This document shows, piece by piece, positions 1 to 11,220 of a stretch of DNA of 64,000 nucleotides. A model generated the notes under the pieces. The model worked only from the letters and a program-made list of their open reading frames with translations. It made no database searches and was not told where the DNA came from. Within the stretch, counting starts at the first letter, position 1, and the number at the start of each line of letters is the position of its first letter. Source of the DNA: Trogon surrucura (taxonomy: Eukaryota; Chordata; Aves; Trogoniformes; Trogonidae). The position numbers and the translations under genes were made by a program. The stretch lies in the NCBI GenBank assembly GCA_020746105.1, contig CM036630.1, positions 9,591,840 to 9,655,839 on the forward strand, in the 5' to 3' direction.

Positions 1-3000
1 TTTCACAGACTGTAAGGAGTACAGAAAAAAAAAAAAAATCCTGACCAGGAAGATGGGATTTGGGGGCAATTTTGAGGAGCTTGAAAGCTTGAGCTGGAGG
101 ACAACGTGATCTATTTGGGAAATGTCTGCTCTGCTAAAATAAACTATGGTATATTCTTGCGACAGCAAAGTGCACCAAATCCAATTCCCAGTACGCAGAA
201 CGCCTAGAAGATATTTCTGGGAGTAGGGGGTTTTAACTGTGGAAATTAATAATGTGTTCAACAAGCAGATTTGTTGATTCTAGGACTGAAACTCTAAAAT
301 GTCTTTCTAAATTATGTTTTGTTATGTTTCTTACTAACTAGTAGTTGGAGCAGTTCACAGAATTTGAAATACTTGACAAACTTGCTTTTCTTTTCATCTT
401 TGAGGCTGTTAAATCCTGATATTTCCCTCTGTACAGTAGTGTCATTCACATTTGTTTTTCCTTCAGCTTACCCATCTCTACAAATAGTAATTTAGCTCCA
501 GGGTGTCTCCCCAAGACCAATTAATTTTATCCGACCCTAAGAAATAAAATTACTTTGGCCAGTAAGGACCTAACTTTGCGAGTTAGTTTCTCTTTGGAAC
601 AGCTTATTTTTCCAGCACATCAGACTAGGCAAGTATCGAGTGATCTCTGCAAATCCTATTAGTGAACCCCTGCACTTGCGTGGCCCCTGCTTGTGGTTGT
701 GTAGGAGTGAGGGTCTGTCTGTGCTGACCCAAATGCAAATGTGATGCCTCTCTCTAGGGAAGCCTGGAAAAGAGCCCTTGTCTCCTGACTTGCAGACCTG
801 TGCTTTAGCTGTTTGGCCATGCTTCTTTGTTGACGCTAAATAAAATGCTATTTTAGGCAGGGATGACTGAACAGACTTGTTATAGTCTCAGTGGAGTCAG
901 TGCATCCATTGCTCAGCACACAAAATTGGTTTAAAAATGCCCTGTTTGCTTTTCTGAATTTTCATCTCTCTCCCTGAGCTTCTGTCAGCTTTTCTTCTTG
1001 CTCACTTTCTGGGAAGCAGTTTGCTTTCTGTTTTATCCTCCCTCTTAGCATATCCATCTAGATTCCATTTATAGGGCTTGTGTGTGATTTGTAGTTCCAG
1101 TAACTCCTTTATGAAAACACAGAGAAACTTGCCTATTTTTACTCATCTCAGCCAGCCCACTGGCTCTGGTAGCCATTCTAGTCTGGGGCAAGCCTGTGCA
1201 GTACTATGATAGAAGTGCTAAAGATGCTTTAAAACTGGTCATTTAGTGAAGGCACAGCAGTACAACCTTCACTGTAGCTAGAAGCAGCAGCAATGATCTA
1301 CTTCAGCTGGTGCTTTTGCGGTAGCAAAATAATAATGTGTCTTTAGAGAGCAAAAGAGGATGGGGAAAAACTGGAATTCCTTTTGGTGTGGAAGTGAATT
1401 AGAGGTTAGGAGAGGCCTGTGGCTGGTGGACTGCTCCGAGGATGCTCTTGTTGCTAAACGGGGCTTGCTTACTGAATGATGCTCTGGTGTGGCAGGGTTT
1501 AAAGTGACTGCAGGAGACAGGTAGTGGTTTTCAAGTAACTTATTCCCTGTCACTTTGCTTAACCTTGATTGATTAACTTTCACAAACGTATTGCCAGTGC
1601 TTGATGTCCTGTTAGGAGAAATCTCCACTTCCCTCTCTTTCTGCATCAAAAGGTAGTATTACTTTTGTGTTGTAGTCAGTAACCACCCAAGAATGAAAAA
1701 TCGGACGCCAGCATGAAAGCCTGGCCCTTTCTCACTTTGGAGACAATGTGGAGTAGCATTTTAAAAGGTGTTGATTCTTCGTAATCATTTCCATTAACAA
1801 GAAGTCTCTTGCTGCTGATATTGATCTAAACTGTTGTCAGTGAGATGAATTAGGAGCAGGAGGTCTGAGCAGAGAGGGTTGTTGATCTGTTGTTTCCCTG
1901 CTGGGCTTCTAGGGAACATTGAAACAGCAAGCTAATTCCTGCCAGGACCATATCTCCTCGATTTCTGACTCCAGAGAACAACTTTCTATGTGAAAACTCC
2001 TTGAACTTAAGGAATAAAATTTTGGCCACAGATACATGTTAGGAATTACAGGGATGTTGTTTGGGAAAAAAACCAATTACTTCAGTTCCTACAAAAGTGC
2101 TAAAGGATGGGGATTTGGTATCAGTCCCTTACAGCTGACAGTTCCTGTACAAGTTGTGTGAATTCCAAATAGTTTGCATAAACCTACCATATGCAGTTTG
2201 CCTCAAGAGAGCAAGTGGTGCTGAGCTGCACTTGCTGTGTTACCTTCAGGTGGAGCTGGGGCACTGAAATCTTTGTAAAAAGCTGGTCTAATTCAGAGAA
2301 AAGTATGTGAATTACAGAACGTAGAGTTAAAAAAAAAACAAACAAAAAACCACCAAAAAACCAGAGAAAAGGATAGTAAGATCAAATCTAAGTGCAAATC
2401 TTATTAAAACCTTTCCTATACTCCTTAGCATGCCCCTAAACCCTGAGAGGATCTCTGATCTCTGACTGGGGAGGCCCCAATATCCTGCACTTTCCTGTGG
2501 AATAACATTTTGTAAGCATGAGCTTTTCGTATTGCTCAATAGATGTGAAATACTTCAGGCTCAGGCAGAGAAACATGTCAAGTTTGCTTTCAGTTTTTCT
2601 AAGCCTTTGAGAGAGGATTGGACTGGGGAGAGCACATTGTGGTGCTGTGGTGTGTGCCGATGGCCTCAGTGCCTTTGGAAGTCCTGGGGAGACCTTTTGC
2701 CGCCGCCTGACCTTGTTGGCTGCACCAACTTGCGAGGCTGTTCTCATGGAGCTGCAGCTGGAGCCGAGGCAAACCTGGAAGAGCAGGACTAGTAGCAATG
2801 GGGCGTCTGTGCGTGTGAAGACAATGAGCCCCCTTGGCCAAAATCAGCGTGCTGGGGATTAATTCCCACTGTGTATCTCTTGCACTTCTCCCTAATGCAG
2901 CTAATGGAAGGTCTTTAACCATGCCTCGCCCTGTGGCTGCTGGTGCCTCTGCCGGAGCAGGGCTGGCTGGCTTCAACCAGCTGTGGCTGTGTCTTCTGCC

Positions 3001-4390
3001 TGCCTCGCTTTCTGAACTGGCTCCAAGGCTCTGGTTGCTGTTCCAAGCCCCTCTCTTATCCTGCCATGCATCTGGTCATGAAGCAATTCTCGCAGGATTG
3101 GGGAAGCGTGGGGAGGAGGGGAATGTGTGAGCAGCAGTGTGGGAGGAGTTGTAGTACATCTGTCCCTATTGAGAATGAGCCCAGTGCAGACCTGGAGATG
3201 GAACCCAACAGTGGTTCCCAAAACAGCCTCTGTAGAGCAGCAGCAGGCTAAACCCCACTGGACAGACAGATTTCCTGAGAGCTGTAGCTCTGAAATATTA
3301 GAGGAGGAAAGATAAACAGATTTGAAGAAATCAAGGGATCTGAGGAAAGGAAAAGATGTTCAGACTATGTGGAGAGGGCTGCTGTGTTGATGTGTGGAGT
3401 TGCTTTTTCCTGTTGCTTTTCCTGGAGTCTCAGTGCAGTCCATCTTGGTAGGCCACTTAATAAAGGGCCCTACTCAGGGCCAGCTTCTGAAAGCAGTGGT
3501 TCAAGTTTTAGCTAATCGTAATGCTTTCCCTCGTGTTAACCCTGTGAGCTCTGATTCTGACCAAGCTCCGCAATGACAGGATCCAACTGCCCGTGACACC
3601 AGCATTGCAAAGTGGGATGGCAGCATTGTGCCCATTTCACAGATCAGGCAAACTCCTCCGTGGCACCCAACAGGGGCAGGGTTTAAACCTAGCTTTCTCT
3701 TGGTCCTCCCGCAGGGCTCTTGGGAAGTCAGACATTCTTGGCGCTCTTTAGAACAGAGTATTTTCTGCCTAGCCTGCTGCCTCTCCACTATCTGCTGAAG
3801 TCTATGTCCTTCCAATGCAAAGCCTTGGGGAAGATGGCAAAAGTTGGAAGTGGCAAAAGTTCATGCAGCCGATGATACCAGGACTGGAGAGGTTTCAAAT
3901 GAGGGGGAGAAGTAGCCCTTGCTTCTTTCCAGGCTGCACAGCTATGGGGTTGTCCCTTCAGGGACAGGCAGCGCCGTGTCCCTGCTTCAGGCTGTCAGGC
4001 TGTCTCTGCTCCCTTTCGTTATAACAGACCCAATGTGCCCCCAAGGCAGACTTTCCTTGCAAGGGGAGGTGGCAGAAGACCACCCTTTGCCCAGTCTGAG
4101 TCCTAAACAGGTGTCTATGCTCCATGCTGCTTTAGGGACTTTGTGAGCAGCACTCAGGGCTCCTCTTCGATTTGGGGAGATAAGAAAAATGTCGGAGCTC
4201 CTTATCTGTGCAATCCTACCTCGGGGGTGTGTGTGAGGTTGGTCCCATTGGAAAGGAGGGATGGAGGTTGCCCGCAGCTTCCCTTCACCAGCAGGCTTTC
4301 ATCCTATGTCCCAGGGCCACAGCCACCCTGTCTCCATGCCTGTTTACTGATGGGGCCGATATGGCCAAAGCAGGAGAGGTTGCAGGTTCC
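1..4390. other. intergenic, no gene recognised
   Basis: The first 4.4 kb is AT-rich to about 2.4 kb and then more balanced. Several AATAAA hexamers occur, but no exon with a recognisable protein and matching splice sites was found on either strand. In human the neighbour on this side of NKX2-5 is BNIP1, but I see no BNIP1 coding sequence here. Short A-rich low-complexity tracts occur near 27-38 and 2,330-2,360. The open frames here are short, overlap on both strands and resemble nothing known to me. Confidence 0.6.
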
Positions 4391-4399
4391 CCCTAATCG

Positions 4400-4520
4400 C
4401 CTTGTCACCGGGCCGGGCAATCTCAGACATTCAGAGGATGTTTTGACTGCGCTGAATTACAATGTTTGTTGTTTCTCACTCCCAATAATTGACATTTGAT
4501 AGCGACTACTGTAAAAGCGG
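4400..4520. promoter_or_regulatory. candidate regulatory element downstream of NKX2-5
   Basis: This short unique block lies about 1.5 kb beyond the NKX2-5 stop codon. It packs a TGTTTGTTGTTT stretch (FOX/SOX-like), an AATAATTGACA homeodomain-like site, a TTGATAG GATA-type site and a CAGAC SMAD half-site into about 100 bases. Its texture is that of a vertebrate conserved non-coding element. It is known that avian and mammalian NKX2-5 use several separate cardiac control regions, both upstream and downstream. That this block is one of them is inference from position and motif density only. Confidence 0.3.
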
Positions 4521-5159
4521 CCGAGAAGCTGGGGCTGACGCAGAGGAGAGGCGGGGAGCTGGCCTGGAGGGAGTCCCACTCATTGTCCCTGGGCAATTTG
4601 GGGCAGGAGGGGGGTTCTTTGCCCCTCTCCCCCATGGGGACAGGGCGCAGAGGGGCTGCGGAAACCTCTCGCGGATGCGCTGGGGGCAGTTCAGCTCCGT
4701 CACAACTCCATCCCCTTGGTTTGGGGTGTTTTTACTTCCGTCGCATTGATTTTCTGTGCAGAGAAGAAACCAGCCGCTCCCGGAGGCTCGGAGGCGACGG
4801 AGTCACCGACGGGAGGGAACGGGTCCGGCCCCGATGCCAGCCCGGGGGGTGACAGGAGCCGGCCGGTGCATAGATGTCCTGCCCGGGCTGTGAGCTCAGA
4901 AAAGCGGCTTTTAAATTATTTTTGAAAGACGTTAGAATACAAACACCGTTTGCGGGCGTCAGAAGGGGAATTGCTGGAATTACGGAGTGCTACACAAAGT
5001 GGGGACGAGACAGGGGAACCAGCAGGCAAAGGCTCCTGAAACGGAGCAGGGAGCAGCGTGCGGCCGGTGAGAGCCCCCGAGGCTCCGCACCCCTCCGCCC
5101 CCAGCTCCGGGGGGTGCTGGGAAGGGGGTCCCCGGTCCGCACAAGGAACGCCAGGGACG
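4521..5159. other. GC-rich DNA downstream of NKX2-5
   Basis: CpG-rich DNA between the candidate element and the probable NKX2-5 3' end. The part from about 4,900 to 5,000 is more mixed and has homeodomain-like AT cores. No gene is supported. Open frames on both strands are the usual by-product of high GC. Confidence 0.5.
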
Positions 5160-5976
5160 CGCAAGGTTAAGCCACTCTCTTTAATGACAACTCGCTAATC
5201 TCCATCAGTTTGTACAGCAAAGGGAAACACGTACGAACGGGCGGCGGGGCGAGGGGCGGACAGTGCATTTCAATACTAACTCACGTTTTAGTGCATAACC
5301 CTACGGAGACCTGGCGGTCAGTGTCTGTATTCCTGGGCCGAGGTGTGGGGGGGGTCTGTCCCCATCCGTGCGCTGGCGAGAGCTGCGGCCCCTCGCCCGG
5401 CCGGCACCGGGCACCTGCGGAGCGCAGCCGAGGCCGGTGTTAGCAGCCTCCTACGGGGAGACCTGAACTCGCCGGGCAACGGGGACCGTACGGGAAGTGC
5501 AAAAATTAAATGTGGATCTCGATAATTAACATAGAGTAAAAGATACAATAACAAAAAAAAAAAAAAAGATAATTGCAAGGCTTAGCTAGCTGTTATTGGG
5601 AACGAAATTATCGGCTGCTTTATAGGAAAGAAGGAAGAGAATTACCCGGGCGAAGAGCCCGGTGGAAGGGGGAGCGAGAGGGGTCGGGGCCGGGACCTGC
5701 GGGCAGCGCCGGGCCTCCCCGCACCGTGCCCGCACGGAGCGCAGCCGTCGCTCCGAATACTGAAGACCGCCCCGCTGGAAACGGCCGCCACGCTGGTGAA
5801 CTCCGCCGGGATGCTACACTGAACTGTCCTCATCCCCTTCATCCCACTCCCCCCGCAGCCTGGAAATGTCCCGAGACTGGCTCGCAGTCGCGGCCGAAGC
5901 CCCTCCATCCCCGGCCCCGGGGTCTCGCCGGGGGCGGTGGTCCACGGAGGGGAGCGGGCTGGGTGCGGGGGGGGCT
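5160..5976 (-). other. NKX2-5: probable NKX2-5 3' UTR
   Basis: This is the region downstream of the NKX2-5 stop codon. The best polyadenylation signal on the minus strand is an ATTAAA at 5,180-5,185, which would put the mRNA end near 5,160 and give a 3' UTR of about 0.8 kb. A run of 15 A (T on the mRNA) lies at 5,553-5,567. The end point is inferred from the hexamer alone. Confidence 0.4.
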
Positions 5977-6585
5977 CTACCAGGCTCGGATCCCGTGCAA
6001 CGTGGAGATCCCCGCGTTCCCCTGAGGGATGGGCGTCTGCACTGAATTCAAGTCCCCTACGCTGAAGTTCATGAAGTTGTTGCTGGCCGCCGAGGGCTGC
6101 ATGCTCTGCATGGACGGGTAGTTGCAGTTGTAGTTGGCGTTGCAGGCGGGGCTGTTGTAGTTAGTGTACCCGGGGTAGGCGTTGTAGCTATAAGGGTTAA
6201 TGCTGACATTGTACGGCGAACTGTAGGGAGAAGACTCCCCCAGGCAGGGCTTCCCATCGCGTACCAGCACCGGCACCGCTATCCGCCGGGGGGGGAGGGA
6301 TGCCCACCATTTCGAGGGTCTGATCCTGTCTCTGCCTTTTGCATTTATACCTTCGATTCTGAAACCAAATTTTCACCTGGGTGGAGGTGAGCTTTAGGAC
6401 GTTCGCTAGGTGGTCTCTCTCGGGAGCCGAGAGGTATTTCTGTTGCTTGAACCTTCTCTCCAGTTCGTAGACTTGGGCTTGAGAAAAGAGGACGCGAGGT
6501 TTCCTCCTTTTCCTCTGTCTCGGGCGCTCGGGATCTTCCAGGTCTCTTTTTTCCTGCTCCAGGCTTTTGTGCAGGGAACACAGCT
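5977..6585 (-). CDS. NKX2-5: NKX2-5 exon 2 (homeodomain, NK2-SD, C-terminus), frame broken
   Basis: This is the second coding exon of the NK2-class homeobox transcription factor NKX2-5, a nuclear DNA-binding regulator of heart field specification and cardiac gene expression. The acceptor is TTTTGCTGCAG, then AGCTGTGT at 6,585. Joined to exon 1 it reads KKELCSLHK, the usual family junction. The homeodomain spans about residues 125-184, with the signature [10 protein letters not shown] and the NK2-specific Tyr at homeodomain position 54. The NK2-specific domain ([15 protein letters not shown], about residues 198-212) and the final STLHGIRAW are both encoded, but one frame away from the homeodomain. 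The break lies in a run of eight G (C on the coding strand) at 6,288-6,295, where seven would keep the frame. As written, translation ends at 6,197 after about 227 residues. With one base fewer the protein is 300 residues, close to the family norm. A true inactivating allele is possible but unlikely. Confidence 0.97.
6288..6295 (-). other. NKX2-5: single-base frame break in a G8/C8 run in NKX2-5
   Basis: The run encodes the prolines between the homeodomain and the NK2-specific domain. Upstream the frame reads LEMVGIPPP and downstream, one frame over, RRIAVPVLV. The coding length of the two exons as written is 904 bases, one more than a multiple of three. A homopolymer miscall is the simplest reading. 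Confidence 0.9.
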
Positions 6586-6635
6586 CTGCAGCAAAATAAG
6601 CGGGCAAAGGAAAAGAGAAGGAGGAAAAAAAATGT

Positions 6636-6671
<36 letters not shown>

Positions 6672-7368
6672 AGTGTTCAATAAATCGCGTGTACGGTGAG
6701 CGAGCCCCACGGCCCTGGCTCTGCCCCGGCCTCACTGTGCCTCAACCTCGGAGGTCACCGCGGTGACCGGGTCCTGCGGCAGCGGGACCGGACCTACCCC
6801 GCTCTTGAAGTACCTCGTTAACAATTCTCCGTCGGTCTTTGTTTGTTCATTTGAAAGCAAGGATGCTCCTTGCGCTGATCTGAGCCGCGACCGCCTATGC
6901 CAGGGCCTGGATTTATCGCACGTAGCCTTTGCACCGAATCCCACCCCGACCCCCTGGGTTTATGCTCAGACGAGTGCGTTAGAGATGAGGTTGTCTCTTA
7001 GTTCCTGGACAAGCTCGAGGCTCGTGTCTCATCCTACAGCTTTGCCCGGCCCGTTGGGCAGCCGGCGCGGCCGTGGCCCCAGCCCCGCTCGGGGAAGCCG
7101 CGGCGGTCTCCCGGGCCGGGGTCAGCGGGACGTTCCCCGCCGTGGGTCTGTCCTGCTTCTGCACCGCCGGGGCCTGGGAGGGGATGGAGATGCTTCCCCT
7201 CCCCGCGCTCTTCTTCCCCGGGGCCCCGAGGCCGGGCGCGGTGCCTCCCTCCCGCAGCCCCGCACTGACCCTGCCCAGCCCCGGGCTGGGGGTCGCCTTG
7301 CCCTTGCCCCTGCCCTGCCCTTTTTTCTCAGCTCGGAGGCGAGCACCACTGTTCCTCGCTGCCTTTAC
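6586..7368 (-). other. NKX2-5: NKX2-5 intron 1 (phase 1, GT-AG)
   Basis: This is the single intron between the coding exons, 783 bp long, with donor AAAG|GTAAAG and acceptor CTGCAG|AG. It sits between the acidic N-terminal half and the homeodomain half, as in other NKX2-5 genes. It is GC-rich apart from the long A run near the acceptor. The open frames within it on the plus strand are antisense shadows. Confidence 0.93.
6638..6667. repeat. A30 homopolymer (T30 on the NKX2-5 strand)
   Basis: Thirty consecutive A on the plus strand lie within intron 1, 53-82 bases upstream of the exon 2 acceptor. Such a run is prone to length error and supports the view that homopolymers in this locus are not fully reliable. 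Confidence 0.95.
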
Positions 7369-7663
7369 CTTTCTTGTCCGCCTTGGCGTCCTTGGCCGTG
7401 TCCATCTCCACGTAGCTTTTAACGTAGTAGGAGCCGGGGAAGGCGGCGGCGGTTTTGGCCGGGTGCGGGTCGGGCAGCTCCTCCCGCAGGTCGGGCAAGG
7501 CCGGGGGCTCGGCGCTGTACGTCTCCTGCTTGAAGGTGGCCAGCATGCAGGAGGGGGAGGACAGCGAGGAGAGCTCCATGGAGGCCAGGCCGTTCTGGTG
7601 CTGTTCCAGGTTCAAAATATCCTTGACCGAGAAGGGCGTCGTCGTCACAGGGCTAGGAAACAT
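7369..7663 (-). CDS. NKX2-5: NKX2-5 exon 1 (N-terminus with TN motif)
   Basis: This is the first coding exon of NKX2-5. The start at 7,663 gives [20 protein letters not shown], the conserved N-terminus. Residues 10-21 carry the TN (tinman) motif, a repressor-type interaction motif shared by NK2 proteins. The ATG has A at -3 (CCACAATG). The conserved CMLATFKQE segment follows at about residues 39-47, and the exon closes with an acidic/basic stretch ending ADKK. The donor at 7,368/7,369 (AAAG|GTAAAG) leaves one base, which pairs with AG from exon 2 to make Glu99. Reading through the donor meets a stop after 13 more codons, which supports the splice. The frame is intact throughout this exon. Confidence 0.97.
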
Positions 7664-7980
7664 TGTGGAGGAGAGCGGGGCAGCGGCCGGAGCCCAGGGT
7701 CATGGAAAAGGAGGTGAGGAGCAGCCAACCTGGAGCAGTGGTGGAGCGTGGGCTCTCGGAGGGGGCACATAGCATTCCCGCGAGTAGCCTTGACTTGTGC
7801 ACTGGAGGCAGGTAGGACCAGACCATAAGGGAAGGGAAGGAGGGACTAGGCAGTTTTTGGGTGACTTTAGCTTTCTATTGGCCAACATTGCAGTGATGGT
7901 ATGAGAGATGCAAAGTTCCTTGTCACCTAATATAGTAATACATCTCAAAAACATCCTCACTCATTTAAAGGGGCGGCACT
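7664..7980 (-). promoter_or_regulatory. NKX2-5: NKX2-5 5' UTR and proximal promoter
   Basis: Upstream of the start codon on the minus strand there is a CCAAT box (ATTGG on plus at 7,877-7,881). Further out, a GC box (GCCGCCCC) sits directly beside a TATA-like TTTAAAT near 7,963-7,977. Their order (GC box, then TTTAAAT, toward the gene) would place a start site near 7,930-7,940 and a 5' UTR of roughly 270 bases. The start site is inferred. The stretch 7,865-7,995 is less GC-rich than its surroundings and looks constrained. Confidence 0.45.
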
Positions 7981-9880
7981 GTATTTATCCAGCTTTTCCC
8001 CGTTGAGTTTGTTGATCCATTAAAAAAAAAAAAGAATCCACAACAGCCTAATGCGTACGAAGTCCCTGTCTGATGCCATCTATCATACAGTCAGATTAAA
8101 TAAACAGGCCGGGAGGAAACCATCAACCAAATATGTGCTGATTTTTTTTTCTTTTAAGCGAGGGAACGGAGGTTTCGTTTTTAGTATTCTGCAATATCCG
8201 ATCGCAGGAACTAGAAAACGAGAGTTCACTGCTGTGTGAAGCGCGCTAAAAGGGAAATCCGCGCTTAAGGTTTATAAGAGATATTCTGAAGCAGTACAAC
8301 GCCCGCACAATCCAGCTGATGGGAGAGAGACACTAAACAGCCCCGGCCCGGCTTTGGAGGAGGAAATGCCGGTTGGTTTTTCCCCTTGACTGTTTGTAAT
8401 GCTTCGAACAGAAAAAATAGTACTGTCGGGGCGAGGGGGTGGGGGGGGCGGAATAACAAAACCCACCACAAAAAAATGCGGATTTAAGGCGTTGCAAAAT
8501 GCACAGGGGTGGTGGGGACAAGCCAGGAGCAAATCAAAGCAACTGGCCGCTGAGCTGCGGCCGGGGCCGAGCCCTGGAGCCGGGCGGGTCCCGGAGCCCG
8601 GGGGGGCGTCTGCAGGGCCCTGGGTTCACCGGGCAGAAGCGGGGTCTCATTGCTTTAGTGCTCTTGAAGTCGCTCAAATAAACCTTAACGGCAAAGTCGC
8701 AGGTTGTGGAGGGGTGTTTTGGCGCTTTCTGGCTTCGAGAGGTGACGGCGGGAGCGGAATTAAAAATCTCCTCAGGACCGCCCGGCCCCGAGAGGCACCG
8801 GGGGGCGATTCGTTCCCTCGGCCGTTCGGAGAATGCGGCAGGTGCCGGGGAGCCGAGTGGAGGAGCCCTGCGGGGACGCGGTGAGTTGGGGGCTCCCTCA
8901 GCCGGGCCCTGCCCGGGAAGGCCGCGGGGTCGCAGGGCGAGTTTTGCAAGTCCTCCTTCCTCCGACAGCCGGAGGAAACCCTCCGAGGCGCGGGGAACCG
9001 CGGGCACCTGCCCGCAGCTGCACTCTCTGGGCCGCTCTTTCCTGAGGGTACCTGCTTCTGTCTCCCTTCCTGAGATTTTGTGTGTCGGCACTCTCGGGCT
9101 CCCTTCCGGGGAATTTAGTGAAGGATGTTTTTGCGGGCGATGCTGTGACTTTCATCCCGCTCCCTGGGGCCAGTGCAGCAGCAGCCGCCGCTCGCAGCCC
9201 CTTGCTGCAGCGTCTGCTGGTGTCCTGGGAGCGGTTTGTTGGCGAACCAGATCCGGGTCTTGCGATGACAGTTGGAGCGATTAGTGTGTACGGGGAGGCC
9301 TGAAATATTGCTCTTTAATGACGGGGGCAGCCAAGCGGCCATCTCGCTCCTCGCGTCTGCGGTTGCTGCAGATTTCCCTGGAAAAGAGCTGAGAGGGAAG
9401 CAGGAGAAGGGGTGAAGGGCCTGGGGAAGGTGGAGGCAGCCCGGCTCGGGAGAGAGACCTACGGAGGGACTTTCCCGAGTGTCTGCACCACCGGCGGTCT
9501 TTCTGACCTAGTTGCCTCTGTTATTACAAGCTAATCGGGATAGGCTAGATAAATACTAAAATAACAACGGGAGCCCGACTCCCTCTCAAATCCAGACCCG
9601 CGGCCGCAGGATCGCCTCCCTTGGGACGAGAGAAAAGGGGTCCAGCACTCCTTTCCTCCATCCCGGGCCCACAACGTTCTTCCCAGGCAGGCCCGGAGCT
9701 CTCAAGGCAGCCCCTGCCTCTTGTGCCCGGTGAACCCGGAGGGGAAAGCGGTCCCGACCCCGGTGGGGGTTCGGGCGCGGAGTTCTGTGCCCGCCGGGAC
9801 GAGAGCTGTCGGCCGACAAACTGCTCTGAACTGAGGACTGAGGATTGACGGGCTTCCCCCAGACCCCCAATCGCACGGCG
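7981..9880. other. CpG-rich DNA upstream of NKX2-5, no gene
   Basis: Largely GC- and CpG-rich DNA, typical of the broad islands that surround developmental homeobox genes. There is a less GC-rich part at 8,030-8,300. Several long open frames exist on both strands (for example 8,534-9,091 and 8,706-9,284), but they overlap each other, have low-complexity composition and match no family I know. A small AT-rich patch with a GATA site and homeodomain cores lies at about 9,515-9,570. Confidence 0.5.
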
Positions 9881-10290
9881 GCTCCCGATCGATGTTGGCC
9901 CGGCTGCAGAGGGTGGAAGTGATTAATTGAACGATAAGCCGGAGCTATCATTTGGAATGTCATTAATGCGTCGGGGAGACATTCATTGGAGACAGACAGC
10001 GTTATCTCCGCTTTATCTTCAACAATGCATCACTTTTAATACTGCAGTTTAGAAACAAATGGGAGCTTTGGCCTTAGCCCTTCTCTTCGTGTTTATATTT
10101 TTGGAAGAATCACAACTAGTGGGAGTCCCGGCCTCGGCCCCCTGATAAATGAACATTAGCACTTTTTAGAACTACTGTATCAACAAAAAGAGCTGCAGGG
10201 CCGCAATAATTGGTGAAAAAGCAAACACTCCACAAAGAGAGGCCAGGTCTGCTCTGTGTCCGGCTGATTGATGAACAAGTTACTGACATA
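9881..10290. promoter_or_regulatory. candidate GATA/SMAD cardiac enhancer of NKX2-5
   Basis: About 2.3 kb upstream of the NKX2-5 start lies a compact cluster of motifs. GATA-type sites are at 9,933-9,938 (GATAAG), 9,945-9,950 (CTATCA, read TGATAG), 10,002-10,007 and 10,013-10,018 (both TTATCT, read AGATAA). AGAC SMAD half-sites lie at 9,977-9,980, 9,990-9,993 and 9,994-9,997. Homeodomain cores GATTAATTGA and the palindrome CATTAATG lie between them. The stretch is notably less GC-rich than its flanks. NKX2-5 enhancers that depend on both GATA factors and BMP/SMAD input are well established in vertebrates. Assigning this cluster to that class is inference. Confidence 0.45.
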
Positions 10291-11220
10291 CAGCAGCTCA
10301 CGGACTTTCCGGGTCGGGGCTCAGCACCCTTTCCTCCCCCCCCCCGGGCTGGTCTCTCCCTTTCTCCGAGCTTTCTAGCTCGGAGAAGACAGGCGCCCAC
10401 TGCAAACAGCCTCTCGACCGAGAGCTGCCGAGCAGAGAGGCCAAAAGCGACCGATTCACCCGGCTCCGGCCAGTGCTTCGGCCGCAGCTCGTCCCCATCC
10501 TGCCCAGCCCGGGATGACCCGCCCGGCCGCCCCGGCTGAGCCCCAGGGGCAGGGGTGGAGGGGAGGCATCACCTCACCTCGGGCTCTCCCACACACCGCT
10601 TTTGTCCTCTGTTGGCGTCGCTTTTGATCGCGGGCCAGGTGGTGTAAAGTTAGAATCGCGTTTAAATAGCACGAGAAAGGGAGTAAAGGGAGACAGGACC
10701 CCAGACGAGCTTCCTGAAACACCTTGTCCAGCCGGCCCCCAGGCCCCGTGGGTATACGTGGGTGAGACGGGGTGAGCAAAGCCGTTGCTGTTTTCCTGAC
10801 TTCAAGGAAAGAGCGAGGGATGCCGGGGGTGCCCTCCTCCACGGGGTTCACAGGTTTCTCTCGCTGCCCCTTGGGGACTGAGCCTGACCACCTGCCCACA
10901 AAAGCTCCTCGCAGGTGAGGATTTTAATCCACATCCACTCGTTGCTCCTCTCCGGGATTGTTAAATGCGATTCGTTGTGGGTTTGTGTTGGGTTGGCTTT
11001 TTCTTTTTTTTAAAAAAACCTTTTCTTACTGAAAGCATACAAAAAAAAGCTCCCAACCTCGCAATTAGCTCCGAAGAGCACATCCTCTTTCCCCATGAGC
11101 TTTCGACACCTCGGACTGTTTAGAGAGAGAGATGGGACCTTTTAAAAAAGTTTTCCTCTTAATCCCAGTCGGTTAAGATGTCCAGGGCCCCCTCCCGCTC
11201 TAATTCCCGGCTATCTCCCG
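10291..11220. other. upstream flank of NKX2-5, no gene
   Basis: GC-rich at 10,310-10,900, then mixed composition with short A and T runs near 11,000-11,050. No coding exon or RNA gene is recognised. Open frames are short or overlap on both strands. Confidence 0.5.

Noticed and set aside
1-4390. Possible end of BNIP1, the human neighbour of NKX2-5
   Set aside because: No BNIP1-like peptide was found on either strand. AATAAA hexamers alone do not show a gene.
5573-6025. 150-codon plus-strand frame antisense to the NKX2-5 C-terminus and 3' UTR
   Set aside because: GC-rich shadow frame with Pro/Arg/Gly composition and no known domain.
6410-6766. Plus-strand open frame across NKX2-5 exon 2 and intron
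   Set aside because: It is the antisense of the homeodomain exon plus the A30 run (a long lysine tract) and has no family resemblance.
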